Below the pieces are notes generated by a model that did no database searches, was not told where the DNA came from, and saw only the letters and a list, made by a program, of their open reading frames with translations. A program made the position numbers and the translations under genes. A stretch of DNA of 64,000 nucleotides from Gigaspora rosea (taxonomy: Eukaryota > Glomeromycota > Glomeromycetes > Diversisporales > Gigasporaceae): the NCBI GenBank assembly GCA_003550325.1, contig QKWP01000010.1:217466-281465 (forward strand). The letters run 5' to 3'. Positions 44,397 through 56,788 of this stretch are shown here, in pieces. Position 1 is the first letter of the stretch; each line of letters starts with the position of its first letter.

Positions 44397-45855
44397 TCAA
44401 AACATCAGCCAAAATCAATAATGTGATATTTGTTGATAGAAAAATAAAAATTCAATACTGTATACAGATATATCGCGAAAAAATTTATCAAATTATTTAT
44501 TGTCAGCGAAGCTTAATTTAATTATATATTTTAAACAGTAATTCTATTTATAATTACGTTATCACCCTTTTTTATTAGACACATTTACAACCTTAGTCCA
44601 TATTAAATTAAACAATACTATTCACACGTATTTGATTTAAACCAATTTATGCCTACTTATTTGACAATTAGCCTCTATAAGATTAATTTATACACAAGAT
44701 ACAGTTAAAGAATTAAATAAAATCAAAGTTTGTATTCTTAGTAGCGAAACGTTATGTTCTTGAAAAGTACTTTAAGTGTAAATAAATTACCTGGACGATG
44801 ACGATGATTGATTCAAGAAAACCAACGGACGATTGATTCAAACAAACCAACTAAATGAAAGCCTAACTATAAAGTCACTAATAGAGCTTAAACCCATTAT
44901 AAACTTTTTTGAGGTTATTGAAACTAAAATAACCTTTGAAATTAGAGTAGAAGTATTAGCTCTAGTAGTTCGCTTGACATACACTTGTATTAATAAAGTT
45001 GTTATTATAAACTGATAAACCCCCGATAATGAAATTTGCATAAAGTATAATCCCGTGATCCCGAATTGAGCCTCGTGATATAATATAGAGCTCTAATCTA
45101 ACATCCTAATTACTCGGACCAAGTTTTTCCACGCCTCGACCATAGCTGCTATTATTAGGGATTTAGTAGTAGTTTGGTAGTAGATTATAGTTACTATATA
45201 AGTTTATATACAAGATCATCCGAAATAATAGACCCACTATGAATCAGACCCGGGTCTGTAATCAGATAAAGATTTTAGTGGAATGTAGTAGACTCAGGTA
45301 TACTATAAGAAACAATAATTAAAAGACCCAGGTATAATATAGAAAACAGGTATATTAAAAGATCCAGTATAAGACTATGATTTATTTCTTTCATGATAGA
45401 AATAAATTAGTCCATGTAAAATTAACTTTTTGACATTATTATATTTACCTAGCTTGACATATTAATCAGATATTACCTGTTGATTTGCAACAATCACCTG
45501 ATATATCCGATAGATGTTCTACGAATTGCCAGTGACTTAGTATTTTTTTATTATGTATTATTTTATTTTTCTTATTTTGGCTTAGTTTGTGGCATAGTTG
45601 GGTTATTTTAACCCTCAACAAGGGTTATAGACTCTCAATGAGCATATAAAACCTTTAGCAAGTGAATTAAACACCTAGCGAGTGGTTAAAATCTCAGTAT
45701 GAATTAAAAATATTAGGGTATTGTTTAATTTGCGAAGAAAATAATGGATGTTCATAGCATTAGCACTATTATTGATAGGCAAAAAATCATGTGTTCAGAC
45801 AATCCTTGCTGTTGCTATAAAATACTAGTAATAAAAAAATTATCTGTTTAGATTC
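44397..45855. other. Distal part of unit D, then unassigned AT-rich DNA
   Basis: Up to about 44970 it is collinear with unit C (21130-21640). Beyond that I see no gene. Frames at 44833-45041 are short and lack family features. CTTTAGCAAGTGAATTAAA and CCTAGCGAGTGGTTAAAA suggest degenerate short repeats near 45640-45700. Confidence 0.45.
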
Positions 45856-45859
45856 GATG

Positions 45860-46010
45860 TAATGTTGCGTTAGGAGTTTTGTCAAGCGTCAGGAGTTTCA
45901 TCAAGTGTCAGGAGTTTCGTCAAGAGTCAAGGTTTCATCAATCATCAAGGGTTTAGTCTGTCTTGCGTCTGACTAAACCCTTGCATCATTGCAAAATTAA
46001 TTTCGTCAGG
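45860..46010. mobile_element. Probable MITE with 18-19 bp tandem repeats
   Basis: GTCAGGAGTTTCRTCAAG occurs about four times (45871-45948). A hairpin GGGTTTAGTC...GACTAAACCC follows (about 45948-45980). The block is bounded by TAATGTTGCG and CAGGCATCATTA. The words resemble the element at 6353-6465. Confidence 0.6.
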
Positions 46011-46139
46011 CATCATTAGAATAAGTAATGTTTCAATAAATTCAATTTCTATTATCATTATTAGTATTTATAAAATGCATATTTATTTACTGTATTTCAT
46101 AGAGGAATGTGGCATCTTTGGATCAGGGTCTTGATCCCA

Positions 46140-46660
46140 TTGTCAAGTCACATAGCACACATTATGAAGATTTAAAAGTCTACTTAGTGTTCTTGCAAAG
46201 TGCACCTGTTAATGCTTTATCTTCTTCTGATCTAAAAATTATTGTTATTAAGATCTAAAGAGGTTAGCGTCATATTTTTGCAAAGTCATTTGCTAATGAT
46301 TTTCCTCATTCTGATTCAATAAATTCCAATAAAGATTCACAGAAGTCAGAGTGATATTCTTGCGAAATGAATTCGCTGATGCTGATGCAAGATATTTTTC
46401 TGGAGAAGTCTATATAGTATAATACCAAGCGCATCTGCTAATGCCTTTTCTCCTTCTGATCCATGTTCATTCCAATTAATTCCAAAAAAAGTTAGAGTAA
46501 TGTTCTTACAAAGAGTATCTGCTAATGCTTATCCTATTTAGATTATTATGATTAATTAAGATACAAAAAAAGTCAACGTGGCATCCTTGCTCAATGCATT
46601 AGTTAATGCTTTTCCTTCTTCTGATCCAAGTTATCATCCAAGATCATTTTAGTAATGTCC
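46140..46660 (-). pseudogene. LRR relic, unit E
   Basis: Same degenerate 84-bp LRR units as in the other units, from CTTGCAAAGTGCACCTGTTA to TTCTGATCCAAGTTATC. Unit E starts only at about 46101 (GAGGAATGTGGCATC), so its distal flank is missing. Confidence 0.78.
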
Positions 46661-47023
46661 ACATTCGATTGTTAGCTAATTTCTAATTTCTTAAAATTAT
46701 TCCAATATATGAATATGAGGCTGCCATATTAAAGTAGATTTAAGAATCAGAAGTCATCCAACAATAAAGTTTTTTTTATTTATAAGCCTCACAAAATTAC
46801 GCAAACTGTAATAACAACAGATAAATTCCATTTCTATGAATTCAAAGACGATATCAAGCAATTTTGATGAGCCTAAAGTTTTTATTTTGTGAATATAAAG
46901 ATGATATGAAGTTTTAACAACTTAATTTTTTTAATAGACGTAAGGTTACAAACAATTTAATAATAAAAAAATACATGTGATATAGCTCATCTTTATTAAT
47001 TTAAATAATTTATGATAAGAATC

Positions 47024-48575
47024 TTATGCAGAGCTTGATTCCTCATCAAAAGGTGGTAACCCATATTTTGTTGGATCAAAATCATTCAAAGAAAAAATAA
47101 TTTCATCAGCAATATTTATATCCGGATATAGCTCTGCAACTATAGGATTTGGTACCCAAATAACCTAATTAACAGTAAATGATTTAAATATATAAAAAAA
47201 AATTTATTTTTATTTATTTATTTATTTATTTTTTTATTAAAATTAAGATCGCTATAAGTAAACCTTACTTTCATGTTTGCATTCTTTGCAGCTTTTATTC
47301 CGTTAATTGAATCCTCGAATACCAAACATTGATTCGTAGGGGGATTACCTATTGCTTCACGTGCAGCAAGAAATAGGTCTGGAGCTGGTTTAAGATTCTT
47401 GACATCGTCTGCACAAGTAACATTATCAAACATATTGAATAATTCTCTATCTACGGAAGTTTTAACATTGACACTTTTACGAAACGAATTCGATGCAATC
47501 TATTCCATTGCGAGTATTTTTCATTAATTTTTTTTTTAAGGTAAAGCAAGGTTTTTTTATTCTTTAAATTGTGCTTACCGCTATTGGAATTCGATGCTTT
47601 TTCAAATGCTTCACAAGCCGCTTATTTTAATAAACAAAATATTTAATGTAGATTTTAGATTTTGAAATATAAAAAAACATTTGGTAATTAATTTATTACC
47701 ATAACACCCGGCATGAGTTTAGTAAAAGCATATTTTTTAGCCTTAATAATAAAAATTGACTTAAAAAAAAAAGTGAAATTTAAAAATAATTGACGATTAG
47801 ACAGCCTATAACTTATAGCGTACATTTATTTCATTTCGTTCCTTATGAAATTCATCTAAAGTCATATTGATGCCTGTTTCATTTATCAACAAAGCAGCAG
47901 ACTAGATATAATATTAAAATTATAAAAATTAATTATTTTTAAATGCATACAAATATAAATGCATTAACAAATTAATACCTCATCTCGGTAAAGGCCTATT
48001 GTACGTGACCATTGGTCCAATGAATAAGTTTTTCCAAATTTTGCCAACATTTCAGCTAAAAAAAATCAATACGCAATCATTATATAAATAACAATAACAA
48101 AGCATTAGTAGATAACATATTGATGATTACATGTTGTTTCATAATTTATTTGTTCCGTATTCTATAAAAATGTAATTAGAAACCCATATTCATTATTACT
48201 GTATTCTAAAAAATACATTATTAAACAAATTACCAGTAGCAAACCTGCATTAATAAAAAGGACAAATTATATAAATTAATATATAAGTTATTATTATTAT
48301 CAATTTTTTTTAAAAAAAACATAAAAGTCACTCTCGTTATAGTGAAGTGATCGGGAATTTTCATTAGTAAATTCACAATGCCGAGAACATTTTATATAGA
48401 TTGCCTTCGAACCTAACTTCCTTAAATTGAGAATTCACTATAACGAGAGTAACTTGTATTTATGTAGAGAAAGAGATTAACCATCCAAGTCAAAAATGCA
48501 ATGCGTTATAACGGGATCGATTTTCTTTCCTTCGTCATTAGTCGATATTAATTGATCAGTACTTGTTTCTGCCAT
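47024..48575 (-). CDS. HAD-superfamily phosphatase, HDHD1/pseudouridine-5'-phosphatase-like, copy 5 (intact)
   Basis: Nine exons join in frame to 248 residues: 48482-48575, 48234-48244, 48131-48161, 47979-48055, 47824-47901, 47700-47741, 47579-47620, 47269-47499 and 47024-47164. Motif I FDLDG, the Lys of KPAPD and the Asp of FEDS are present. Motif II is IASNS rather than the more usual ATSS seen in copy 2. The conserved Gly before the acidic pair (CGDD) is Ala (CADD). It therefore reads as a full protein but may differ in activity. Predicted role as for copy 2: cytosolic Mg2+-dependent hydrolysis of a small phosphorylated metabolite. The upstream block U seen in other units is absent; only the adjacent promoter segment is kept. 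Confidence 0.85.
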
Positions 48576-48779
48576 CCTTTTCACCTTTATCTATTTTTCA
48601 TAAATTTATGTGAGCAGTTTTTTTATTTATATATTAACATAAGATTTTAACTTCCATAAAAATGTACAGATGCTAATTTTAAAATCGATCACAATGAAAT
48701 TACGTACACAAAAAAAAAAAAAAAAGGTAGTAAATGCTCCCAAAATGCAGACGAGCGTTTAATATAAGATCTACAGTAA

Positions 48780-49060
48780 TACAACTTACTAAGTATATTC
48801 ATTATTGTCACATATTAATGAACGAGTGGTTTCTATTTGATCTCTAAAGCCCACTTATACTTGTACCAGTAACGTAGTCATACTTGCATAACGGAGTGTA
48901 TAGTAAAAATGGTACTGAAGATTTTCATGCCACGTATATCACATGAACGTGCATGTGCTTGCATAAAAATTATAATAATTGCCGAACTTAGGCTTTAAAT
49001 GAGTCCGATAAATTATAAAGACTTGATTATTGGTTTTCCCCTAATGACATATATGGAGTG
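48780..49060. other. End of unit E with an empty MITE site
   Basis: The unit-like sequence CTCTAAAGCCCACTTATACT continues without the TAGAGATGGGC element and then becomes unrelated DNA near 48870. Confidence 0.55.
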
Positions 49061-49064
49061 TCAA

Positions 49065-49895
49065 TTTTTAGGGGAATTTACGCATCGAGTCCCAAATTTG
49101 AAAATAATTATGAATGAGGGCCCAACTTAAAATATTTATTTGTAAAGACCTAGTTTTTGAAAATATTACAAATACGGACCCAAGTAATTTTGCGTCGTAC
49201 GTTTATTTGTACGTACGTATGTAACTCAAATTTTTTTTTTCCGGAGCATACTAAGTGTCTTCGTTACTACATATTAACAAATGTAAATAGTAATCATGTA
49301 TTCAATATATGAGTATAAAATACAATGCACTTATCTATTAATAAATTTCTTTCGTCTCGATTTTTTAACGATTTGCTTATAAAATCATCTTCATCTTCGA
49401 TTGTAAATATTATTATTATGTCAAACACATTGTAAATTGGGATGACATTTACCAAAATGAAAGAGTCCACTCACAAAAGACCAAATTACCTAGAAAATGT
49501 GGTGAAAAAGGCCATAATCTACGAGCTTATAATTGAGGACGCAGGAAAATAAAATAAAACTAATTTAGCTTAATGGAAAATTGCATCATATAAACACTGC
49601 CTTTATGCTATACAACATGAAAATATTAATAATAATAATAAAATAAATAAATAACTTAAATGCTTATTACGAAAAAATGATAGCCGTACATTATTTCTTT
49701 AACCACAATTTCATGTGAGGCGAGTGATCGTTGCAATATTATGGCGAAACGATCCCGTCCGTGATTACATTAGGGTCCGTATTTGTAAAATTTTCAAATA
49801 TTATGCCTTTATAAATAATTATTTTTAATTTGGGCCCTCTTTCATAATTATTTTCAAATTTGGGTCCCGATGTGTGATTTCCCCAATTATTAAGT
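49065..49895. mobile_element. TIR element with long arms of about 120 bp
   Basis: The left arm (GGGGAATTTACGCATCGAGT, CCCAAATTTGAAAATAATTA, ATATTACAAATACGGACCC) is mirrored by GGGTCCGTATTTGTAAAATT, TAATTATTTTCAAATTTGGG and TCCCGATGTGTGATTTCCCC. The interior of about 600 bp has no open frame. Confidence 0.8.
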
Positions 49896-51136
49896 AGGTA
49901 AAAGTAAAAAATGTTTTGCTAGAAAAATCATACACCACTACATATTTTGTACGTATAACTTCCATGACAATTTGCTTTTTTAGGGTGCTTTCAATCACCT
50001 AAATTAATTGATAGGAATTAAATTTTTAATTAGTGGAAAATAAATTTGACGGTTAAGTGAGCTCGTTATCGAAATAAAAAAAAGTTGGTCGAAATCTTAG
50101 TTCTTTGTTTATTGGCTAAAATTTGAGTTCCGCATTTTGGCTATGAACTTTAAACAAAATTGCCATAAGGATTCTATAATTAATTATAGTGCTTGTGCAC
50201 GTTCTCATTTATTAGTTGATCACATTGAGAAGATGTTTCTTAGAATGATAACTAAAAATGGTTTCATATATTATAATTTTGATACTGTGTAGGTGGGAAA
50301 GTCCTGTTCAAGCTCTATTTCTCCTAACTTTTCCAAAGAGGAGTCATCGCAGTGGCTTCTAATTGGCATTTTTGGATGAATTGGTCTATTTGAGCATTGC
50401 AAATTTTTAAGAATAGAAAATAGGGTAGATGATCAAATGAATTCATCACCGTAATAAAAAAAAAAAAGGTGACATATAAATCATCTTTTTTTTATTGTGT
50501 CGATTAGCTAAAATTTTAATATTATCATTTAGAAAGGGTCGGATGGATTTTTATATTTGGAATAAACCATTAAATTCCTAAATACATACGTAATTATTGC
50601 CATCGCAAAAATGACTTGTTGCAGTATTAGATCATGCTCATTTAAAAAAAAAGTTGCTTTGTAAAACGGTAATTCAATATTTTTTAGTTCTGAATTACGT
50701 AGTAAACTTTATCCAAATATCCATTATAATATGGGTTAATTAATTTTATATACCGTAACTGATCCTGACGTCAATTGGACGTAACTCAAAAAATAAAAGC
50801 CAACATGTGGTGTAACATGTGGCAAATAGCGGTCTTTGAATTTGATTGGATGATCTACACAAATGTTACGCAATATATTACGTAACGTTTCGCTATTAGA
50901 AAAATGGTTTAGCACGAATACGAATTGTACCAAAAAAAAAATCGATAGAGCACCTTTGTATCAAAGTAATTCGGTAACCCGCGAAGTAATTCAGAAGTTA
51001 GATGAGAGGCATGTTTGAACCTTTAAATTTAGCCTATTGATGCAATAAATCAATTAAACTCTAAATTTAAGCCGCTTTATTTGTGAAAGTTTATTCAGCG
51101 TAAGCCCAACTAACAAAAAAAAAAAAAAAGACTATA
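49896..51136. other. AT-rich intergenic stretch
   Basis: No coding exon, RNA gene or clear repeat is supported. The 65-codon minus frame at 50736-50933 has no recognisable features. Confidence 0.45.
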
Positions 51137-51144
51137 ATGTAAGC

Positions 51145-52288
51145 CAAACATGGCGTCGAAACGAAACCTACCCGAAACTAGTTTCGGAAGGGTTCTAATC
51201 CGAAACTAGTTTCGGATTTTTTAAAAAAAAATCGAAACCCCGAAACCCGAAACCCCGAAACTATAATCCGAAACCCAAACCTATAATCCGAAACTCAAAT
51301 ATAATATTGAGCCTTTAAAATTTATTATAAGTTGATTTATTTTTAATGAACTAAAAATGTAAAATTATTTTTGAATAAATTATAACATTATATAGATCAT
51401 TTTTTTAATTATGTTTTTTTCACTGCCTCGGTTTGTTCGGGGTTTTTTTAAGCTGGTCAACTTTATTTTTAATATCATACCGTTATTACAATTGATTTCA
51501 AAATTCTAGGGCGATAGAAAAAATTGCCAATGATGAATCGATAAATATTTGATGACTTTTGATACCAACAATTTATTTAATTTTTTGTGGTAACTTAGAT
51601 ATGGACGTACTAATTATTTATTATTACTTGATATTGTACCAGTTTTTACGTAGTAAAGTAAAAAAACTGATGCTTGCAAAATCAACCTTGATTATCAGAA
51701 TATAAACTCCTGAATTATAACTTTCATGTTATACTTGTGAATCATAACAACAAAAAGGACTGCACGCATGCAATAAATTGTTGGATGCATTCCAGCCCAA
51801 ATGGCGCTGGATATTCGAATTTCATTGTATTCTTTAAGGAGGTATATAACATACATCAATGCGATTAATGTATATTGAAGAGATACATAGAATACATCAG
51901 TGCATTTGAAAGAGATATATAATACATTAACGCAATAAACGTATATGGAAGTTTGGGTAGTTTTTGGCGTTCAGGTGAGGTTTCGGGTTTCGAATGAGGT
52001 TTCGGGTGTCGGGTGAGGTTTCGAGTTTCGGATAAGGTTTCTGAAGTTATAATCCGAAGCCCGAAACTTTAGGATTTGGCACAAAAGGGTTTCGGCGCCA
52101 ACTTTGGAGAGAATAAACAAATAAATTATTGATGCTTTGGCAGTTTCGGGGTTTCGGTTGAGGTTTCGGGTTTCGGTTGAGGTTTCGGGTTTCGGTTGAG
52201 GTTTCGAGTTTCTGATAAGGTTTCGGAAGCTATAATCCGAAACCCGAAACTTTCGGAATCGCCAAAAAGGGTTTCGGTGCCATCTCTG
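51145..52288. mobile_element. hAT-like element with GGTTTCGGGTTTCGG repeats and perfect 8-bp target duplication
   Basis: The 1144-bp element has ends CAAACATGGCGTCGAAACG and GGGTTTCGGTGCCATCTCTG, flanked by ATGTAAGC at 51137-51144 and 52289-52296. The right half holds two copies of a block of about 180 bp made of GAGGTTTCGGGTTTCGGTT words. The left arm has CCGAAACCCGAAACC. No protein is encoded. Confidence 0.88.
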
Positions 52289-52296
52289 ATGTAAGC

Positions 52297-52925
52297 TAAT
52301 ACGTAATAATATGAAGTTGAGTCATATTGATTATTGATTTCGTGAGTCGTGAGAAAAGTTAAAGTGAAATAACTATACAACGATTGTTCAGATCAGTTTG
52401 ATATTAGAGCAGCATTAAAAGTTGTTTCCATTTATTATTACTGTATTATATTTTACCGGTATTATAGAATATGTTTAAATATTGATGGCATTTTTTAACT
52501 TGTTTCCTTTTTTTTTGATTCGTAAAATTCGTAAAATAGTATGTTAGGATTTTTTTTTAATAAAATTTTTTGTTTGTCAGAATTTTGTTTGCAATAAGAT
52601 TACAGATTTAGGTTTGGAGCTATTGACATTTTATAGTAAAGGCATTAATTTAGTCACAGATATAATTGTCTTTATACACTTTGGCATTTTTTATTAGTAA
52701 CTATTTAAAATTTCGATTATTTTCGATTAACCAATAAAATTTTACAATATCACGGGATGATCTACAAATGCTGGCTGAAAGTTCGTGGTTGTAACATTTG
52801 ACGTTAGGGTGTTCGATATACTACGTAAATCAAAAGTATATGTGGTCATATAATAAAATGTATTTATGAAAATTTTCGACAAGTGAGAATTTTTATAACA
52901 ATTATTATAAAAATGTAAATAGATG
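52297..52925. other. AT-rich, no feature seen
   Basis: No supported reading frame, RNA gene or repeat is seen. Confidence 0.4.
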
Positions 52926-52929
52926 TATA

Positions 52930-53320
52930 GCCCTAAGGCCACACAAAGTTAATTTTTCGTTTTGCATTACATGAGTTTCAAAATTCCCGGTCGGTCAGTG
53001 GGATTTTTTTTTTTTTTAATCTATTATAAATTAATAAACCTTATGTTGCATCTAAGGCCACATAAAGTTAATTTCACGCTTTGCATAACATGGAATCAGA
53101 AAATTGGGGTTAACAGTCAGATTTTCTATCGACCCTGTCGGATAATTTCGGAAAGCTAATGTCTCTACCGGGTGATACCAGAATAATTTATGGGGAAACA
53201 TTAAATAACAAAAATAGAATTATTGGAACAATCGGGACTTAAAAAAAAATTGAAAAATTGAAAAAATGGGTTGGCAGGTAATGCAAAACGAAAATTTAAC
53301 TTTGCGTGGCCTAATGGTTC
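52930..53320. mobile_element. TIR element related to the 27.5-30.9 kb minisatellite
   Basis: The left end CTAAGGCCACACAAAGTTAA plus TTTTTCGTTTTGCATTACAT is mirrored by TGCAAAACGAAAATTTAACT plus TTGCGTGGCCTAATGG. A third internal copy (CTAAGGCCACATAAAGTTAA) lies near 53055. The same CATGTAATGCAAAA / TGTGGCC sentence is the core of the minisatellite units. Confidence 0.72.
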
Positions 53321-53550
53321 GATAGAATTGGCCGAAATTTTGCAAAGACCAATATTACATCTCTACAAGCAAAGTTACAGTGCCTTTTCTTTACTTAATT
53401 ATGAAAATTTTAATATATTAATTTTGTTTCTTTATACAATATACAGTTTTTTTTCTTTCTTTTTTCGAAAACTGACTCTGTAACTTTATTTGTAAAAACG
53501 TAATAATGGAGTTTGCAAAATTTCAATCAATTTTATCGAACTGTTAGGGC

Positions 53551-54691
53551 CAGAGTTGTCATTGGACAATGTCCAAATAAAATTTAATTGGACAATTGGA
53601 CATTTGGGCATTTGGACATAGTCCAAATGTCCAAATAATTTTTTGGACCTTTAGGTATTGGACAAGGGTCCAAATAAATTGTAAGGTTATTGGACATAAG
53701 TTATGTCCAAATTATCAATTGGACATATGTCCAATTGTCCAATAATTTTATTAGACAATTTTAATAATATGGCACCAAAAGCTAAAAATAAGTTATCTTC
53801 TCTCTTTTGGTCAAAAAACTCAAAAACATCTTTGACCTGAAAATAAGCTACCTCACGATTGACAATAGTTACTACATAGTAAAGTCCAATATTTACTATG
53901 CAAAATGATTATAGTCGCTTAAGTAAACTTATCCAGAAGGTCTTAATTTAAATTTTTATGAAAATCAGAGAATCTTTTATTAATTGGTTTTTATTTTTTA
54001 TGTTCAACATAAAATTAAAATTTTATTAACAAAGTATATTCATTGAATTTAAAAATAAAAGTCAAATAATAAAAACTGCTTCAATTTTGATAAAACTTTT
54101 AGTGTATATGTAATTTAGTCTTCAAAACAAGTTGACTTAAGTATCAATTATTGATTTACATAGCAGAATTTAGACTTTACTATATAATAACTATTCGCAA
54201 TTAAAAAATCAATTATATCCAAAAATAAGCCAACTCTAATTTTTTATATTGGTGTGTTTTCTTAAAATAAAAAAAACAACTATTGTTATTATTCTTTTTG
54301 AAATATAACCATTTACAGTTTCTAAAATTCTGTTTGATTAATCATATTTTATTAGCCAATATCAAATATAAATATTTCAAGTAAAATAGAATTTAAATTG
54401 ATTTAATAGTATGAATATCTATGTATATTTAACATATTTTTATAATAATAATAATTATTATTATTATTATTATTAGTATACTTTTTAAATACACTGTAAA
54501 TTAAAGATATTTTATATTAGTAAATATTGGCCTGAATTAAGTTTAATTTAGACAAGATTAAATTATTTTTTTTAATGTCCAATAAAAAAAGTTACTATGT
54601 TCAATTAAAATTATTTGGACAATTGGACATTGTCCAAATATCCAAATGTCCAAATTGTCCAAATGTCCAATATTGTAATATGATATCTCTG
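53551..54691. mobile_element. hAT-like element with TTGGACA repeats
   Basis: The ends are CAGAGTTGTCATTGGACAAT and AATATGATATCTCTG. Flanks GTTAGGGC (53543-53550) and GTTAGAGC (54692-54699) match at 7 of 8. Both ends are clusters of TTGGACA / TGTCCAA. The middle has a second inverted pair (AATAAGCTACCTCACGATTG near 53842; ATAAGCCAACTC near 54223) and a (TTA)n run (54448-54475). Confidence 0.82.
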
Positions 54692-54817
54692 GTTAGAGCT
54701 GTGCTTCTGTTTAAATTTTCATAATAATTTTCACTTGTCAAGAATTTTTATTAATAAATTTTATTATATGACCACATATAGGTTTGACTTACATAGTATA
54801 TCGAACAGATTCGTATT

Positions 54818-55606
54818 ATTTCACTGACAATCACTTTACAGACATAACACTATGTCGACAACCATTTTACTGACAAGCTTTTTTTACCGACAAATAACTC
54901 GCTGACACTCGATTTGCTGACAAGCATGTTTTCATCAACACGTTAATTTTACTGACACACACTTCACTAATAGTTAATTTTACCGACAAAATCAACTTAC
55001 CGACAAGCTCATTTTACCGAAAATAGAATTTACTGACAAAGATTATTCTACTACAATACAATTCACTGACAAACAATTTGCTGACAAACAATTCGCCAGA
55101 TGCCTTAAATATCACAGTCGATGCTGAAGTTATAGGGTCTCGATTTGAAACTATAAGCTCTGCTAAAATCCACATATACTCTATAAATATGAATCTATAC
55201 CCAAACCCTACCCTAACCCTATAAGACAAAGACGAAAAACATCAGGTCATAACTTCAGCATCAGCTGTGACAATAATTATTATTATCATCATTAATAAAA
55301 TATGCAATTTTTATAGCAATTGTATTGTCAGCAATTGTATTGTCAGCAAATCGTATTGTCGATGAATTGTATTGTCAGTAGAATAAGCATGTCGGTATAT
55401 TCTTTTTTCGGTAAAATGAGCTTGTCGGTAAGTTGATTTTGTCAGTAAATGTAACTGTCAATGAAGTGTGTGTTGGTAAAATCAACTTGTTGGTAAAAAG
55501 AAACTTGTCAGTAAATCAAGTGTCAGCGAATTTTGTGTCGGTAAAAAAAGCTTGTTGGTAAAATGTTTGTCAGTGTTGGTTGATGTCTGTGAAGTGATTG
55601 TTGGCG
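54818..55606. mobile_element. Long palindromic element with TTTACTGACAA repeats and telomere-like centre
   Basis: The arm TCACTGACAATCACTTTACA, GACAACCATTTTACTGACAA and GCTTTTTTTACCGACAAAT is mirrored on the right by TGTCGGTAAAAAAAGCTTGT through GTGAAGTGATTGTTGGCGA. Words of the form ATTTTACTGACAA recur about every 20 bp. Near the axis (about 55202-55221) is AAACCCTACCCTAACCCTA. Confidence 0.78.
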
Positions 55607-55619
55607 ATTTGATTGCCAC

Positions 55620-56785
55620 CCATAACGACACCCCAATTTGATGTGGCCGTAATATTTGACAGAACTATAATATTTTGTAACATTTGACTCATAACATTGA
55701 CTAATAATATTTGGCCTGTGTCATATCACTGACTTTTGTTTAGCAGTTAATATCTGACTTACATGTAATATCTGATTTATGCAGTAGATCTGACCTATTC
55801 CGTAATTTTTTTATTAGAGACAGTGAATTTATTCTCCTGTTTTTTTAACGTTGGTAATAAAGTTTAATTGAATAATAGTTAAAAAAAATGAGTTTTTTGA
55901 AAATAAAATTCTTATCAAATACTTATAAAATACTTATTTGATATATTGCTATAATCTTATATATTTTCATGTGAAGTAATAGTAAATTATGTGATCGAAA
56001 AATGGGCGTCACATCTTTGCCATATATAAACAACTGAGTAGTGCAGCAAATTCCACAATAGGAAAAATTATTAAAGGTTGAGAATCATATGCAAATAATG
56101 TAGCATCATATATTAGCAGTAAATGATGTGGAACATCTCAATGCTGAACCCAAAAACAAAAAATTTTCTACCCTCCTGACCTGTCTAAAAGCTGACAATT
56201 ATGTGGTCCTGCCATTTCTTTGCTATATCTTCTACATTCTCTGCTCACATATCTCTGAGACATGTCTATGCTCACAGCCAGTGAGCAGGAAGCCACCATC
56301 TTATTAGTCCTGCAGCAGCTTTAGTGCAATAGTTTTTTGCAAACTTTTTGGGATGCCTTTGCTATTCCAGATCAATATTGGTCAGTTATTCATTTCAATA
56401 TCACATGTAGTACTAACTAGTGATGTGTTATGTAGTACTATACATACTGTACTAATATACTGTAATTGTCAAAGGCAGAAATCCAGGTTAGTGTCACAGG
56501 ACTAGTGATGCTACCGAAATTGATTTTTGAAAAAGGCCTATTTCATTTTTATTAGAGCAAATTAAAATTTTTTATAATGAAGAGCAAATAAAATTTATAT
56601 TGATATGTTCCTTATAATTTTGTCTATTCAAAAAAAGTATCAAATAATTTCGTCTTTCAAGTAAATAGTATAAAAACAATTTCATTATCAAATTTTAATT
56701 TCAGGTTTTAGAACCTGAAATAATTTTATACACAGGACAGACAACCACCAATCACCAAGACCAAAGAAACACCTTATTATATACC
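55620..56785. other. Unassigned, partly CG-poor DNA
   Basis: It contains several AATATTTGAC / AATATCTGACTTA words (55640-55800) and then a less AT-rich tract (56160-56380) without an open frame. No family is recognised. Confidence 0.35.
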
Positions 56786-56788
56786 CAA

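Noticed and set aside
43539..44418. Frames with Ser-Glu-Thr or Phe-Arg repeats
   Set aside because: They arise from the TTTCGGAAG word repeats of a MITE with clear target duplications.
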